From: WTGJ01 sp965237765
GTDB lineage: Bacteria > Chloroflexota > Anaerolineae > Aggregatilineales > Phototrophicaceae
NCBI GenBank assembly: GCA_965237765.1
Contig: OZ250157.1
Location: 2,604,001 to 2,668,000, forward strand
DNA: 64,000 bases
Direction: 5' to 3'
Each line of letters opens with the position of its first letter. The first letter of the stretch is position 1. Below are positions 44,313 to 51,902 of the stretch, in pieces. The position numbers and the translations under genes are program-made. Under the pieces are notes generated by a model, which was not told where the DNA came from, did no database searches, and saw nothing but the letters and a program-made list of their open reading frames with translations.

Positions 44313-45863
44313 ATGCCACCAAATCCCAAGTTGGAAGACCTGCGCAATCGGCGTCTCCAGAGCCGCGCGGGTGGCGGCGAAGAGCGAGTCGGGCGGCAGC
44401 ACGCCCAGGGGAAAAACACCGCCTACGAGCGCCTTGACATCCTGCTCGATCCGGGCAGCTTCCGCGAGCTGGATGCCTTCGTTCATCATCGTGCTCGCAA
44501 TTTCGGCATGGGTGAACGATATTTTCCTGGCGATAGTGTAGTCACCGGCTGGGGCACGATTGATGGCCGCCTCGTTTATGTCTTCTCTCAGGATTTCACC
44601 GTCGTAGGCGGTACCTTGAGCGAAGTGCACGCAGAGAAGATTTGCAAAATCATGGATATGGCGATGAAGACGGGCGCACCGGTCATCGGCCTTAACGATA
44701 GCGGTGGCGCGCGCATTCAAGAGGGAGTGGAGAGCCTCGCAGGCTACGCCGACATCTTCTTGCGCAACACGCTGGCGAGCGGCGTCGTGCCGCAAATCAG
44801 CGTCATCATGGGCCCCTGCGCCGGCGGCGCGGTCTATAGCCCGGCGCTGACCGATTTCACCGTCATGATCGAAGGCACCAGCTATATGTTCATCACCGGC
44901 CCCGATGTCGTGCGCCAGGTGCTGAACGAAGAAGTGACTTTCGAGGAACTTGGCGGCGCCAGCGTGCATTCTTCCCGCAGCGGCGCATGTCACCTCGTTG
45001 CAATAGACGAAACGCAATCACTGCTGCTAGTGCGCGAGCTCCTCGCCTATTTGCCACAAAATAACCTGGAAGACCCACCCTTTGTCACCACCAATGACGA
45101 CCCGCTGCGCACGGAAGCGTCGTTGGATGATCTCATACCCGATAATCCCAACCGCCCTTACGATACGAAGCATATCATCCAGCGCATCGTCGACGATGGT
45201 GTTTTCTTCGAGGTGCACGAGAATTACGCGGCGAATATCGTTTGTGGTTTCGCGCGGCTGGGCGGAAATAGCGTCGGCATCGTCGCCAACCAGCCGATGG
45301 TGTTGGCTGGCGTGTTGGATATCGCGGCTAGCGAAAAGGCGGCGCGTTTCATCCGCACCTGCGATGCCTTTAACGTACCACTGGTTACATTTGTTGATGT
45401 ACCCGGTTACCTACCCGGCACAGACCAAGAACACAATGGCATCATCCTCTCCGGCGCCAAGCTGCTCTTCGCATATTGCGAGGCGACGGTGCCCAAATTG
45501 ACCGTGACGACTCGCAAATCCTATGGCGGCGCTTATTGCGTCATGAGCAGCAAGCACATCCGCGGTGACCTGAACCTCGCTTGGCCCTCCGCTGAAATCG
45601 CCGTCATGGGGCCGGAAGGTGCGGTGGAGATCATCTACCGGCGCGAGCTGAAAGCGGCTAAAGACCCCGAAGCCACCAAGTTGCGGCTGGCAAACGATTA
45701 TCGCGAAAAATTTGCCAACCCCTATGTCGCGGCTGAGCGAGGCTTCATCGATGACGTGATCGAGCCACGAGACACTCGCTCGCGTCTCATTAACGCGCTG
45801 CAGGTATTACAAAACAAACGCGACCAAAACCCCGCCAAGAAGCACGGCAACATCCCCCTCTGA
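44313..45863 (+). CDS. pccB: Acyl-CoA (propionyl-CoA) carboxylase carboxyltransferase subunit
   Basis: 516-residue carboxyltransferase moving CO2 from biotin to acyl-CoA. Crotonase-fold halves show GLNDSGGARIQEGVESLAGY, the oxyanion-hole GPCAGGAVYSPAL, and in the second half VDVPGYLPGTDQEHNGII, TRKSYGGAYCVMSS and GPEGAVEIIYRREL. ATG 44313 has GGGG at a good distance; the frame is open to 44250 without family sequence. Propionyl-CoA is the likely substrate because epimerase and mutase are adjacent, but acetyl-CoA cannot be excluded. The biotin carboxylase gene begins 6 nt later. Confidence 0.92.
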   Translation: MPPNPKLEDLRNRRLQSRAGGGEERVGRQHAQGKNTAYERLDILLDPGSFRELDAFVHHRARNFGMGERYFPGDSVVTGWGTIDGRLVYVFSQDFTVVGGTLSEVHAEKICKIMDMAMKTGAPVIGLNDSGGARIQEGVESLAGYADIFLRNTLASGVVPQISVIMGPCAGGAVYSPALTDFTVMIEGTSYMFITGPDVVRQVLNEEVTFEELGGASVHSSRSGACHLVAIDETQSLLLVRELLAYLPQNNLEDPPFVTTNDDPLRTEASLDDLIPDNPNRPYDTKHIIQRIVDDGVFFEVHENYAANIVCGFARLGGNSVGIVANQPMVLAGVLDIAASEKAARFIRTCDAFNVPLVTFVDVPGYLPGTDQEHNGIILSGAKLLFAYCEATVPKLTVTTRKSYGGAYCVMSSKHIRGDLNLAWPSAEIAVMGPEGAVEIIYRRELKAAKDPEATKLRLANDYREKFANPYVAAERGFIDDVIEPRDTRSRLINALQVLQNKRDQNPAKKHGNIPL

Positions 45864-45869
45864 GCGCAC

Positions 45870-47396
45870 ATGCCTAAGCAACTTCCAACACACGTGCACA
45901 AATTGCTTGTCGCCAACCGCGGCGAGATTGCCGTGCGCATCATCCGCGCCGCGCGCGATCTGGGCATTCCGACCGTTGCCGTTTATTCCGATGTAGATCG
46001 TTCCGCCTTGCACGTTCGCTATGCCGATGAGGCGGCACATATCGGCGGGCCGCGCCCCAAGGAAAGCTACCTGCGCAAGGAAAAACTGATCGACGTCGCG
46101 CGGCAGACGGAGGCCGATGCGGTCCATCCCGGTTATGGCTTTCTGGCAGAGAACGCTGAATTCGCACAGATGGTCATTGACGCTGGTATGACCTGGGTCG
46201 GCCCGTCACCAGAAGCCATCGCCATCATGGGTGATAAAGAGGCGGCGCGGCGAGCGGTGAAGCAGCGTGGCGTGCCGCTCATCCCCGGCACGGAAGCGGG
46301 CCTATCGAATGACGAATTGCGGAACGCCGCCGCTCAAATCGGTTACCCGGTGCTGGCGAAAGCAGTCGCTGGCGGCGGCGGCAAAGGGATGCGCGCCATC
46401 CACCGTGAAGAAGATTTTGGGCAAACGCTCTCCCTCGCGCGGCGAGAAGCAGAAAGCTCTTTCGGCAATGGCGAAATCTATCTAGAGAAATTGCTCCTCG
46501 GCGCGCGGCATATCGAGATGCAAATCCTCGCGGATAGCCACGGCAACACCATCCACCTGGGTGAGCGTGAATGCTCCATCCAGCGTCGTCATCAGAAGTT
46601 GGTCGAGGAAGCGCCCAGCGTCTTTGTCGACCGTAATCTGCGTGAGGAGATGGGCAATATGGCCATCGCCGCCGCGGAATCCGTGAATTACGTGAACGCC
46701 GGCACGGTCGAATGCCTCGTCGACCGCGATAAAAATTACTTTTTCCTCGAGATGAACACGCGCTTGCAAGTCGAACATCCAGTCACCGAGCTCGTGACAG
46801 GCATGGATCTAGCGCGAGAACAGATCCGTATCGCCCGCGGCCGGCGCATGACACGCCGTGAGAGCGTGCTAGACCCACAGGGTTGGGCAATTGAATGCCG
46901 CATCAACGCTGAAGACCCCTACCAGAATTTCATGCCATCGACTGGACAGATTCGTACGATGATTCAGCCGACGGGCCCCGGCGTGCGCGTGGATACGGGT
47001 GTCTACGCTGGTTCTGAAATCACACCCTATTACGACAGCATGATTTCCAAGCTCATCACCTGGGGCGAAACGCGCAATGAGGCGTTGCTACGGATGCGGC
47101 GCGCGCTATCAGAGTATTCTATCGTCGGCCTCAAGCACAACATCCCCTTCCACATCAATTTGATGAATAGCATCAGCTTCATCGCCGGCCAAATCGACAC
47201 GAATTTCGTCGAGCAACGTTTTAGCATGACGACCTACGAAGACCAGCCGACCGGGACGGAGCTCGAGACAGCGGCGATCGTTGCCACGCTATACGCTCAC
47301 CGGCGGCGGCAACTCTCGGCGCAAGTCGTTGCACCCGCCAAGCGTGACACGAGCAATTGGAAATGGGTCGGGCGTTGGGAACGCATGCAACGATGA
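45870..47396 (+). CDS. Acyl-CoA carboxylase, biotin carboxylase subunit
   Basis: 508-residue ATP-grasp enzyme that carboxylates biotin using bicarbonate. Visible: KLLVANRGEIAVRIIRAARD, HPGYGFLAENAEFA, the ATP-binding loop GGGGKGMRA, ECSIQRRHQKL and EMNTRLQVEHPVTE. It has the BC domain only, with a short unrelated tail after about 450; the carrier is encoded as a separate protein by the next gene, as in split AccC-type systems. The TGA overlaps the next ATG (ATGA). Confidence 0.94.
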   Translation: MPKQLPTHVHKLLVANRGEIAVRIIRAARDLGIPTVAVYSDVDRSALHVRYADEAAHIGGPRPKESYLRKEKLIDVARQTEADAVHPGYGFLAENAEFAQMVIDAGMTWVGPSPEAIAIMGDKEAARRAVKQRGVPLIPGTEAGLSNDELRNAAAQIGYPVLAKAVAGGGGKGMRAIHREEDFGQTLSLARREAESSFGNGEIYLEKLLLGARHIEMQILADSHGNTIHLGERECSIQRRHQKLVEEAPSVFVDRNLREEMGNMAIAAAESVNYVNAGTVECLVDRDKNYFFLEMNTRLQVEHPVTELVTGMDLAREQIRIARGRRMTRRESVLDPQGWAIECRINAEDPYQNFMPSTGQIRTMIQPTGPGVRVDTGVYAGSEITPYYDSMISKLITWGETRNEALLRMRRALSEYSIVGLKHNIPFHINLMNSISFIAGQIDTNFVEQRFSMTTYEDQPTGTELETAAIVATLYAHRRRQLSAQVVAPAKRDTSNWKWVGRWERMQR

Positions 47397-47914
47397 CGCG
47401 AATTGCAAAGTACAACACTGAGGTCAATGGCCAAAACTATGAGATTGAAATCTTCAAGGATGGCCACTTGCTCGTGAATGGCGAAGAGCGCACGGTGGAT
47501 TTTCACAATCTCGGCCCTTCGGTCTATTCCATCATCACCAATCACAAGTCTTTGCTGGCGATCATTGGCGAAGAGAGCGGCGCGCGCATTGAAGTGCAAT
47601 TGAGCGGCAAACTCTACACGACCGAAGTGTATGATGAGCGTGCCTTGCTAATGGAACAGCGCAAAGGTGGCCAGCGTCCGAACTCTGGCGACGTACATTC
47701 GCCGATGCCAGGCCTCATCGTCATCGTGCCTGTTGAAATCGGCCAGGAAGTCGAAGAAGGAGATACGCTCGTCGTGCTCGAATCGATGAAGATGCAGAAC
47801 GAGCTCAAGTCACCGATACGCGGCACGGTGAGAACCATCCAATGCACGAACGGTGAGACAGTGGAAAAAGGCGCCCTACTCGTCGTGATTGACGCCGCGC
47901 CCGAAGAAAGCTAA
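47393..47914 (+). CDS. Biotin carboxyl carrier protein of acyl-CoA carboxylase
   Basis: 173 residues. The C-terminal biotinyl domain (about 100-170) has SPMPGLIV and the biotinylated Lys133 in ESMKMQ. The N-terminal 95 residues (VNGQNYEIEIFKDG..., SVYSIITN) resemble the short beta-rich BT-like region seen before the carrier in propionyl-CoA carboxylases, which supports a propionyl-type enzyme. ATG 47393 overlaps the biotin carboxylase stop. It converges on the CHAD gene with both stops inside CTAA. Confidence 0.92.
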   Translation: MTRIAKYNTEVNGQNYEIEIFKDGHLLVNGEERTVDFHNLGPSVYSIITNHKSLLAIIGEESGARIEVQLSGKLYTTEVYDERALLMEQRKGGQRPNSGDVHSPMPGLIVIVPVEIGQEVEEGDTLVVLESMKMQNELKSPIRGTVRTIQCTNGETVEKGALLVVIDAAPEES

Positions 47915-48861
47915 CGCAAAACCAACAGCGCGTCCGAAAATTGTCGGTGCAAACGACGTGTCTGAAAACCCCGCCAGATCTGCGCGAACTGGGCAACGCA
48001 TGCAGTCTCCCGCTCGCGCAGGAGCGCCAAATAAGCCGGAATTAGTGAATCTTTCGCGTCACCCTCACGCGGCAACCGTGCCAATATGGCGCGCGCGCTA
48101 TAGATGTCGTTCAGGGCGCCCAGCTCATCCTGCATACGTTTCAACTCGCTTACGAATGAATCGGCAGAAGTGCCGAGTACAGCCGCGAATTGAGTGATCA
48201 GGTAACGCAATCGCTTGATTTCGATGCGCAGTTGGTGCAGGGTGGAAACTTTTGATACTGGCAGCTTATCGTCATAAGCGCGGACGATCGCCAGCTGTTG
48301 ATGCAACACCAAAGGCAAGACGTGGCGCACTTCGCGCGGGGCACGTTTGCCACCCTTCTGTTTCGGCGGGGAAGCGCGTAGGAACGCGCGGATGGCCCGC
48401 AATGAGCGCCGATACTTTCCACTTGCCAGATAAGCCGAAAGGCGCCGCGCATGACGCGCGCGGGTATGTCTCAACTGCTGGCGCAATTCATCCCAGGAAA
48501 GTGAATTGGCTTCCAGCTGATCACAATATGGAGCTAGCGCGAGCAGGAAGACGTCGTAATCTCGCACGGCGCCGAGCCGCTTACCGAGTTGCCGAACGCC
48601 TGCCCGCAGCGGCTTGACCTGCTCTACATCATAATACGGCCGCAATAACTGCAGCGCGCTGCGAAGCCGGCGGCAGGAGACGCGCATGTGATGCACCGCC
48701 ACCATGTCATCCCCACGCAAGCAGGCATTTTCACAATCCAACATGTGCAGGAATTCTGCGAGCAGTACCTTGCGCGCCGCAAGTGTCATTGAATCGTCTG
48801 CTCGGATTTGCACTTGCGCACTGATCAACGACGCCATCAACTTTGCCGACTTCATTTGCAT
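47911..48861 (-). CDS. CHAD-domain protein
   Basis: 316 residues, an all-helical CHAD domain with conserved His/Arg/Lys: VHHMRVSCRRLRSAL (first copy), LGAVRDYDVF, and the second copy HQLRIEIKRLRYLITQF with LGALNDI. CHAD proteins bind polyphosphate and often accompany CYTH proteins; here a CYTH gene lies 6 kb away on the other strand. No TM segment. Two ATGs (48861, 48855) are possible; the second is better spaced from CAGG. Predicted -10 (TATAGC, minus strand) overlaps the mutase promoter. Confidence 0.88.
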   Translation of the reverse strand: MQMKSAKLMASLISAQVQIRADDSMTLAARKVLLAEFLHMLDCENACLRGDDMVAVHHMRVSCRRLRSALQLLRPYYDVEQVKPLRAGVRQLGKRLGAVRDYDVFLLALAPYCDQLEANSLSWDELRQQLRHTRARHARRLSAYLASGKYRRSLRAIRAFLRASPPKQKGGKRAPREVRHVLPLVLHQQLAIVRAYDDKLPVSKVSTLHQLRIEIKRLRYLITQFAAVLGTSADSFVSELKRMQDELGALNDIYSARAILARLPREGDAKDSLIPAYLALLRERETACVAQFAQIWRGFQTRRLHRQFSDALLVLR

Positions 48862-48916
48862 GACCTGCAGTCAATCCTCAATTTCATTGTAGCGCAAAGG
48901 AAAGGATCCTCGCGCG

Positions 48917-48925
48917 TGCTATAAT
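48917..48925. promoter_or_regulatory. Extended -10 for second mutase (+), overlapping CHAD -10 (-)
   Basis: On + TGCTATAAT (hexamer 48920-48925), an extended -10; the start would be near 48932, then AAGGGGA and ATG 48951. On - TATAGC at 48923-48918 shares the TATA core and could serve the CHAD gene. Confidence 0.5.
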
Positions 48926-48950
48926 TGGACCAACTTTTAAGGGGATAGTC

Positions 48951-50636
48951 ATGGCAAAACCCAATCACGAGAATAACGGCGTGCCTCCCGGCTCCGAACG
49001 ACGCCGTTGGGAAGAGACTACGTTGCGCCGCAGCCTGGAGCGCCTGCCAGAGAGACGCGCCCAATTCCTCTCACAATCTAGCGAAGCTATCGACAGACTC
49101 TATACCCCGACGGATGCCGACTCGGATTATGAAACGTGTCTTGGTTACCCCGGCGAATTTCCTTTCACGCGCGGAATCCACGCCAGCGGTTATCGCGGGC
49201 GACCCTGGACGATGCGCATCTTCGCCGGCTTTGGTTCTGCGGAAGAGACCAACGCGCGCTACAAATACTTGCTCGATCAGGGAAATATGGGGCTCTCGGT
49301 CGCCTTCGATCTGGCTACGCTGATGGGCTACGATACCGATGCGCCGGAAGCCATAGGCGAATATGGCAAATGCGGCGTCGCCATCAGCTCGTTGCGCGAT
49401 ATGGAAATCCTCTTCGATGGCATCCCGCTGGGCGAAATCTCCACCAGCATGACCATCAACAGCCCCGCGGCGCCGATCTGGGCCTTTTATATCGCCGCGG
49501 CAGAAAAACAGGGTGTCCCGCGTGCACAACTCCGGGGAACACTGCAGAACGACATCCTGAAAGAATTCGTCGCGCAAAAAGAATTCGTCTTCCCGCCGGA
49601 ACCATCCATGCGCCTGGTAACCGATACGATGGAATTCGCCAGCTGCGAATTGCCGCTCTGGAATTCCATTAGCATTAGCGGTTACCACATCCGCGAAGCG
49701 GGCAGCACAGCGCTGCAGGAGCTGGCCTTCACGCTGGCGAATGGGTTGGAATATGCGCGTTGGGCGCTGGAGCGCGGCTTGCATATTGACGACTTCGCGC
49801 CGCGGTTGAGTTTCTTCTTCAACGCGCATAACGACCTCTTCGAGGAAATCGCCAAATATCGGGCGGCGAGGCGCATCTGGGCGCGGGAGATGCGCGAATC
49901 CTTCGGCGCTGAGAATCCGCGTTCCTGGTTGATGCGCTTCCACACGCAGACGGCGGGTGTGAGTTTAACCGCGCAACAGCCAGAAGTGAACATCGTCCGT
50001 GTGGCATTGCAGGCGCTGGCGGCCGTGCTCGGTGGTACGCAATCCTTGCATACGAACAGCATGGACGAGGCGCTCGCTCTCCCCAGCGAAAAAGCAGTTA
50101 CTATCGCCATGCGCACGCAACAGGTGATCCTGGAAGAGAGCGGCGTGGCGAACACAGTCGACCCCCTCGGCGGTAGCTATTTTCTAGAGTCGCTCACAGA
50201 TCAAATGGAAGCCGGAGTATATGATTATCTAGGGCAAATTCAGGAGCATGGTGGCGTCCTACCCGCGATCGAGAGCGGCTTCTTCCAACAAGAAATCGCT
50301 GACGCCAGCTACCGCCACCAACGTGAGCTGGATGCGAGGCAGCGCCATATCGTTGGTGTGAATAAGCATGTCGTCGATGGCCCACTCCACATCCCCGTCC
50401 TGGAGATGGATGCAGATGGCTACCGGCGCCAATGTGCGCGATTGGAACGGCTGCGGCTGGAGCGGGATAACGAAGCGACTGCTATGGCGTTGCGGGCCAT
50501 TCAAGACGCGTGCGAAAACAACCAAAACGTCATGCCCGCCCTAATCAACGCCGCGCTTGCCGATGCCACTCTCGGCGAAATCATGAACGTCATGCGCGTT
50601 GTCTTCGGCGAATATCATGAACCTGTCACCATTTGA
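48951..50636 (+). CDS. Acyl-CoA mutase large subunit, isobutyryl-CoA type residues
   Basis: 561-residue B12-dependent acyl-CoA mutase catalytic subunit, again lacking the cobalamin domain. The specificity positions are Phe91 (WTMRIFAGF) and Gln209 (ten after Gln199 of GTLQND). These match Phe80 and Gln198 of Streptomyces isobutyryl-CoA mutase IcmA rather than Tyr/Arg of methylmalonyl-CoA mutase. FPFTRGIHASGYRGRPWT also resembles IcmA. Ala117 (SVAFD) argues against 2-hydroxyisobutyryl-CoA mutase, which has Asp there. Likely isobutyryl-/butyryl-CoA interconversion. AAGGGG sits ahead of ATG. The SDR gene follows with a TGATG overlap. Confidence 0.9.
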   Translation: MAKPNHENNGVPPGSERRRWEETTLRRSLERLPERRAQFLSQSSEAIDRLYTPTDADSDYETCLGYPGEFPFTRGIHASGYRGRPWTMRIFAGFGSAEETNARYKYLLDQGNMGLSVAFDLATLMGYDTDAPEAIGEYGKCGVAISSLRDMEILFDGIPLGEISTSMTINSPAAPIWAFYIAAAEKQGVPRAQLRGTLQNDILKEFVAQKEFVFPPEPSMRLVTDTMEFASCELPLWNSISISGYHIREAGSTALQELAFTLANGLEYARWALERGLHIDDFAPRLSFFFNAHNDLFEEIAKYRAARRIWAREMRESFGAENPRSWLMRFHTQTAGVSLTAQQPEVNIVRVALQALAAVLGGTQSLHTNSMDEALALPSEKAVTIAMRTQQVILEESGVANTVDPLGGSYFLESLTDQMEAGVYDYLGQIQEHGGVLPAIESGFFQQEIADASYRHQRELDARQRHIVGVNKHVVDGPLHIPVLEMDADGYRRQCARLERLRLERDNEATAMALRAIQDACENNQNVMPALINAALADATLGEIMNVMRVVFGEYHEPVTI

Positions 50637-51415
50637 TGTCAGATAGCCGCGTCGCCCTCATCACCGGCGCCTCGAGCGGGATTGGCGAAGCGGCGGCGAT
50701 CGCCTGCATGAAAGCGGGCATTCATGTTGTGGGGACATCGCGCAAACTGGCGAACCTGGCATCGCTCGAGGAAACCACGGCAAATCTGACTGGTGAGTTC
50801 TTGCCCCTGGCGGCCGACGTCCGCGCCGCATCGGCAATGCGACGAGCAGTCGAGGAGACCCTAGAGCGTTTCGGCCGCTTGGACTATCTGATCGCCAATG
50901 CTGGTGTGGGCCATACCGGCAGCTTAGTAGAAGCGACTGACGAAGAAGTCGACCAGCTCTTGCGAACCAATATCGACGGCGTGATTCATAGCGCACGCGC
51001 TGCTGCTCCAGCCCTGCGCGCGAGCGGTGGCGGTCATATCATCATCGTCTCATCGGTGGTCGCGCCGATGACCCTACCCTATGCTGCGCTATATGCGGCG
51101 AGCAAGGCCTGCGTTACCAGCCTGGCTCGTTCGTTGTATTATGAGTTACACGCTGACCAGATCCACGTGAGCGACTTTTTGCTTGGGCGCACAGAGACAC
51201 AATTCAATGCGAATCGTTTGGGTAAGGGCCGCCAACTGGTCCGCACCAACATCCCGCCGATGTCTGCCGAAGAAGTAGGCCGCGTCTTGCTACGCGCATT
51301 GGAACGACGGCCGCGCAGCTTCGTCGCGCGGCCATTCGACCGCCTTCTCCTGCTGGTGAACGGCCTATTTCCGCGTTTCGTCGCTCGCAGGGCAGCGCGT
51401 ATTTACCGTGGCTAA
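50636..51415 (+). CDS. Short-chain dehydrogenase/reductase
   Basis: 259-residue classical SDR with cofactor motif TGASSGIGEA, NAGVG and the catalytic set Ser (IIIVSSV), Tyr and Lys (YAASK). Starts at ATG 50636, sharing its A with the mutase TGA. A C-terminal hydrophobic stretch (LLLLVNGLFPRFVA) may contact membrane, as in some lipid-acting SDRs. Could be a 3-hydroxyacyl-CoA or hydroxyisobutyrate-type dehydrogenase by context, but SDR specificity is not readable. Confidence 0.85.
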   Translation: MSDSRVALITGASSGIGEAAAIACMKAGIHVVGTSRKLANLASLEETTANLTGEFLPLAADVRAASAMRRAVEETLERFGRLDYLIANAGVGHTGSLVEATDEEVDQLLRTNIDGVIHSARAAAPALRASGGGHIIIVSSVVAPMTLPYAALYAASKACVTSLARSLYYELHADQIHVSDFLLGRTETQFNANRLGKGRQLVRTNIPPMSAEEVGRVLLRALERRPRSFVARPFDRLLLLVNGLFPRFVARRAARIYRG

Positions 51416-51902
51416 GGAAACGTCATCACCGGGCCTCAATTCGCTGCGCATGCTGCAGCAACGCGGCATTGAGCACGAGGTGCTGCTATACCCTGAATCG
51501 CTCAAGAATGCGCGTGAGGTGGCGCATTCCATCGATTTGCCGCCCTGTGAGGTGTACAAGACTCTCGTCGCGCGCGGGGTGAGCGACGAACGACCGTTAC
51601 TGGCACTTGTCGCGAGCGACCGGGAGTTGGAATTGCGCATGTTGGCGCGCGCAGCAAATCAGAAGCGCGTTCGCATGCTGACCCAACGCGAAGCGGAGCG
51701 GATGACCGGTCTACAAGTCGGCGGGATGAGCGCACTCGCCCTCCTAGCAAAACGCTGGCCTGTTTTTCTCGATTCCGCTGCAGCAGAACAGGAACATATC
51801 GTGATGAACGCTGGCCGCCGCGGGGTGCAAGTGCGCATTAGCCGCGCTGATTTCATCGCGCTGACCGCCGCAATTCTGGCGCCAATCGCCAACTCCAATT
51901 AG
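51408..51902 (+). CDS. YbaK/EbsC-type aminoacyl-tRNA deacylase
   Basis: 164-residue YbaK-fold protein that probably clears mischarged tRNA (Cys-tRNAPro in YbaK itself). Typical features are EVYKTLVARG with the conserved Lys, LLALVASDRELELR, and the late GGMSALALL and VMNAGRRG. GTG 51408 overlaps the SDR gene by 8 nt; no better start. It converges on dnaE with both stops inside TTAG. Confidence 0.87.
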   Translation: MAKETSSPGLNSLRMLQQRGIEHEVLLYPESLKNAREVAHSIDLPPCEVYKTLVARGVSDERPLLALVASDRELELRMLARAANQKRVRMLTQREAERMTGLQVGGMSALALLAKRWPVFLDSAAAEQEHIVMNAGRRGVQVRISRADFIALTAAILAPIANSN

